A DNA stretch of 64,000 bases, from contig NC_022663.1 of NCBI RefSeq assembly GCF_000157895.3, positions 2,604,001-2,668,000 on the forward strand, written 5' to 3'. Position 1 is the first letter of the stretch. Each line of letters starts with the position of its first letter. The DNA is from Mycobacterium kansasii ATCC 12478 (GTDB lineage: Bacteria; Actinomycetota; Actinomycetes; Mycobacteriales; Mycobacteriaceae). The notes below the pieces were generated by a model that worked only from the letters and a program-made list of their open reading frames with translations, was not told where the DNA came from and made no database searches. This document shows, piece by piece, positions 63,430 to 64,000 of this stretch. The translations under genes and the position numbers were made by a program.

Positions 63430-64000
63430 CCCTTGACCTCCCGCGGCAAGCCGAGCACCCGCTCGGCAATGATGTTGCGCTGAATCTCGTTGGAACCGCC
63501 GTAGATGGTGTCGGCCCGGGTGAACAGATACAGCCGCTGCCATTCGTCGAATTCACCGTCGGTCAACGCGAGGCCCGGCTTGCCCACCACATCCATCGCC
63601 AGCTCCCCGAGCGAGCGATGCCAGTTGGCCCACAACAACTTCGACACGTTGTCCGGACCGGGCTGCTCGACGGCCGGCGCTTCCAAGGTGGCCAGCGCGT
63701 AGCTGCGCATCGCCCGCAGTCCGGTCCACGCCCGGGTCAGCCGCTCCCGGATGAACGGGTCATCGGCGGCGCCGGTGCGTTGCGCGAGCTCGACCAACCG
63801 CGAAAGCTCGCGGGCATAGACGATTTGCTGGCCCAGCGTGGACACGCCGCGCTCAAATGTCAGCGTCGCCATCGCAACCCGCCACCCGTCGCCCGGCCGG
63901 CCCACCACCATGCCGGCGTCGGTGCGCGCGTCGTCGAAGAACACCTCGTTGAACTCCGACGTGCCGGTGATCTGGACGATCGGCCGGATCTGCACCCCGG
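63426..64000 (-). CDS. fadE30: Acyl-CoA dehydrogenase FadE30, C-terminal part (5' end outside window)
   Basis: The last 190 or so residues of a protein of about 385, cut by the window edge. Acyl-CoA dehydrogenase features: MVVGRPGDGWRVAMATLTFE, then RADTIYGGSNEIQRNIIAER, the usual C-terminal FAD-contact segment. In Mtb, FadE30 dehydrogenates a C/D-ring (HIC-CoA type) intermediate. Coupled to ipdF by ATGA. Confidence 0.93.
   Translation of the reverse strand, partial: GVQIRPIVQITGTSEFNEVFFDDARTDAGMVVGRPGDGWRVAMATLTFERGVSTLGQQIVYARELSRLVELAQRTGAADDPFIRERLTRAWTGLRAMRSYALATLEAPAVEQPGPDNVSKLLWANWHRSLGELAMDVVGKPGLALTDGEFDEWQRLYLFTRADTIYGGSNEIQRNIIAERVLGLPREVKG

Overview
The window comes from a high-GC, slow-growing Mycobacterium related to, but distinct from, the M. 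tuberculosis complex. It has PE_PGRS, PPE-MPTR and PE-hydrolase genes and the cholesterol catabolic cluster in the order of M. tuberculosis H37Rv from Rv3514 to Rv3560c. Recognisable proteins such as CYP125, FadD19 and FadA5 differ from remembered H37Rv sequences at roughly one residue in ten, too many for a complex member. All H37Rv comparisons here are from memory, not from an alignment.

Layout. 1-3974: 3' part of a PE_PGRS gene with a 354-bp tandem macro-repeat and local frameshifts. 4252-16908: fadD19/echA19, an Rv3517-like gene, cyp142, Rv3519-Rv3521, ltp4, ltp3, two extra genes (LLM oxidoreductase, SnoaL-like) plus a small ORF, and an NHL-propeller membrane protein. 17016-22553: gamma-carbonic-anhydrase-like protein, kshA, Rv3527, Rv3529c-Rv3531c. 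22579-23168: scar of a deleted PPE gene. 23169-28909: hsaF-hsaG-hsaE, kstD and an R-specific hydratase. 28973-31530: a second Rv3517-like gene and a PE-domain hydrolase. 31560-37755: the igr-type operon cyp125-fadE28-fadE29-chsH2-chsH1-ltp2, read leftward. 37976-39998: fadA5, a small protein, ddn. 40260-43675: a PE_PGRS gene and an unknown gene. 43729-49027: the ring C/D block (Rv3548c, Rv3549c, echA20, ipdA, ipdB, ipdC). 49109-54639: a non-catabolic insert (MarR regulator, decayed and intact NAD(P)-binding genes, a DoxX-like protein) around fdxB, then a SatD-like pair. 54689-62311: a decayed Rv3517-like gene, PPE genes, fadA6 and kstR2. 62641-64000: ipdF and the 3' part of fadE30.

How the genes work together. 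KstR-type boxes (TnnAACnnGTTnnA) precede the side-chain and ring A/B genes. KstR2-type boxes (AnCAAGnnCTTGnT) precede Rv3549c/echA20 and kstR2. CYP125 and CYP142 oxidise C26. FadD19, EchA19, FadE28/29, ChsH1/H2, Ltp2-4 and FadA5 shorten the side chain. KstD and KshA open ring B. HsaE/G/F finish the ring A/B fragment. EchA20, IpdA/B/C/F, FadA6 and FadE30 degrade the C/D rings.

Most unusual items: an apparent in-frame 4 x 19-residue repeat tail on FadE28 (ChsE1), made of a MIRU-like repeat that also sits between hsaE and hsaG; three Rv3517-type nuclease-like genes bordered by palindromes; a helically phased decamer array plus a 12-bp dyad upstream of cyp125; a perfect KstR box between two gene ends; and a long AT-rich palindrome just before a SatD-like gene.
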